DNA of 64,000 nt. Origin: Unio delphinus. Taxonomy: Eukaryota; Mollusca; Bivalvia; Unionida; Unionidae. Shown here in pieces: positions 63,162 to 64,000 of the stretch. The notes beneath the pieces are model-generated. The model searched no databases and was not told where the DNA came from. It saw only the letters and a program-made list of their open reading frames with translations. The DNA is taken from contig JAQISU010000094.1 in NCBI GenBank assembly GCA_029339505.1, forward strand, positions 1,682,001-1,746,000, given 5' to 3'. The position numbers and the translations under genes were made by a program. The stretch's first letter is position 1, and each line of letters opens with the position of its first letter.

Positions 63162-64000
63162 CTATTGATCGTGGACGATGTCCCTTTTTATATGCTGCCC
63201 AATTTTGACGTGACCGTACGGTAGAGTGAAGTGATTGGGAAGTCGTACTCTCTTTTGGTACACGATTTGATAGACTTTTTCCAAAGGTCCACTAACAATT
63301 TGGTGTGTGGGTAAACGGACAATCTTGTACGGTTCGTGGGTAGTCACTTGAAACGTTTCATCCTGTCCCGACTGCAAGGCTTCTTGTAGTACGTCAAAGT
63401 TCACCACTTGACTGGTGCGATAATTAAGAGTCAATCCTTTCACTTTACATTCGGTGTGCATTTTTCCTTGGGGGTCTCGGCATTCGTAGCCGTAATTTTT
63501 AGGACCGCCACTTGCAAAACATAGAATCTTGTCGTCGGGATGTTCATCGGTCCAGGCTCCTAAACGGTCTCCTTCGATGACAGGGTTACACTGGTTCGGT
63601 CGGTGAATATAAATGCAACTGTCCGTGTCAAAATACAACACGCGATCTCCTAACAGTTCTAACACTTCGTACAATTTTAAGCGAGCGTGGGCTGTCACGT
63701 AAGCCGCAATGATGACATTTCCAAATTTGTCGGCTTCTACAAAGTCTAGTTCTTCTTCGTAATTGACTAAGATCAAGTCCTCACGAATGACGTCCACGTG
63801 TTTGATGACTTTGGTTGGGTCGTGAATCATCTGGAAGTAGCGAGACGGTTCGGACAAATACTCCGTCTTGGGTAAAGACGGACGTTGTGCCATTTTACCC
63901 CACAAACAATTGAGCATCACTTTGGCAAACGACCGACTTCCTTCGTTTTTCTCGATGTGGTCTAAAGTGATACCTTCCTGCTCCCGATATTTTTCTTTGA
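63162..64000 (-). CDS. Protein-primed DNA polymerase B, C-terminal part (cut by the window end)
   Basis: The frame is open to the right edge. It contains ARLKLYEVLELLGDRVLYFD followed by TDSCIYIHR, the PolB motif C (YFDTDS) with both acidic residues intact, and the palm/thumb segments FASGGPKNYGYEC and KVKGLTLNYRTSQVVNFD. An earlier SFAKVMLNCLWGKMAQRP matches the motif B region. It replicates the element with protein priming. Unlike element 1, no helicase is attached at the C-terminus. Confidence 0.93.
   Translation of the reverse strand, partial: KEKYREQEGITLDHIEKNEGSRSFAKVMLNCLWGKMAQRPSLPKTEYLSEPSRYFQMIHDPTKVIKHVDVIREDLILVNYEEELDFVEADKFGNVIIAAYVTAHARLKLYEVLELLGDRVLYFDTDSCIYIHRPNQCNPVIEGDRLGAWTDEHPDDKILCFASGGPKNYGYECRDPQGKMHTECKVKGLTLNYRTSQVVNFDVLQEALQSGQDETFQVTTHEPYKIVRLPTHQIVSGPLEKVYQIVYQKRVRLPNHFTLPYGHVKIGQHIKRDIVHDQ

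Larger units (their letters stand above)
48770..64000 (-). mobile_element. Element 2: Polinton/adintovirus-like element, right end outside the window
   Basis: All genes read leftward. PolB, packaging ATPase, integrase, protease, major capsid and penton proteins are present, the full hallmark set. Its capsid, penton and polymerase differ strongly from those of element 1, so it belongs to a different lineage. The left limit is approximate, set by repeats shared with the intron relic. TIRs cannot be tested because the right end is not in the window. All genes whose ends are visible look open, apart from a TTG in place of one ATG. Confidence 0.88.

Overview
The window is animal nuclear DNA. It is AT-rich, full of long (AT)n, (CT)n and (CA)n microsatellites, tRNA-derived SINEs and a decayed non-LTR retrotransposon, and its host gene is split by GT-AG introns. 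Repeat style and a SINE with a conserved central domain and (CAAA)n tail suggest a mollusc or another lophotrochozoan; that is inference.

Host gene (2284-39298, + strand): eleven phase-compatible exons of an SLC13-family Na+-coupled carboxylate/sulfate transporter. The 5' exons lie left of the window and the last exon ends with a stop at 39298. Exon 6 as I count them (30463-30566) is one base short and shifts the frame. The first intron in the window is 24 kb long and holds most of the left half of the window.

Element 1 (7165-22561, 15,397 bp): a complete Polinton/Maverick-like virus-transposon with 228-bp terminal inverted repeats (no mismatch found by eye) and a 5-bp ATTTA target duplication, inserted inside a LINE that lies inside the SLC13 intron. 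It carries a virion set (penton-like protein, two-TM protein, fiber-like protein, adenain-type protease, pX/pVI-like proteins, double-jelly-roll capsid candidate, zinc-ribbon/phospholipase A2 protein, packaging ATPase), a DDE integrase, a free-standing HNH homing endonuclease, and an unusual replication gene: protein-primed-type PolB joined to an SF1 helicase, followed in a shifted frame by an HNH domain. Several genes carry stops or frameshifts although the TIRs look identical.

Element 2 (about 48.8 kb to beyond 64 kb, - strand): a second, distantly related Polinton/adintovirus-like element, cut by the window end. It encodes PolB (C-terminus), a BIR-domain protein, four small unknowns, packaging ATPase, three basic core-type proteins, a chromodomain integrase, a two-TM protein, penton, pVI-like protein, major capsid protein and protease. 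TATA boxes precede many genes. At its left end sit three charged, coiled-coil-like accessory genes (49139-52223). Each has the same upstream promoter module (core TTCAAGCGCGGACGTGATGG on the + strand), and each is followed by a histone-mRNA-type 3' stem-loop and, exactly 13 nt later, GAAAAGA. This looks like a replication-dependent-histone-style expression unit inside a virus-like element and is the most interesting signal here. A relic with the same layout (flanking repeats, small gene, promoter, tandem repeats, decayed stem-loop) sits in an SLC13 intron at 33.5-35.8 kb.

The rest (39.3-48.8 kb) holds no gene I can support, only a SINE, a 109-bp tandem duplication and unidentified sequence.
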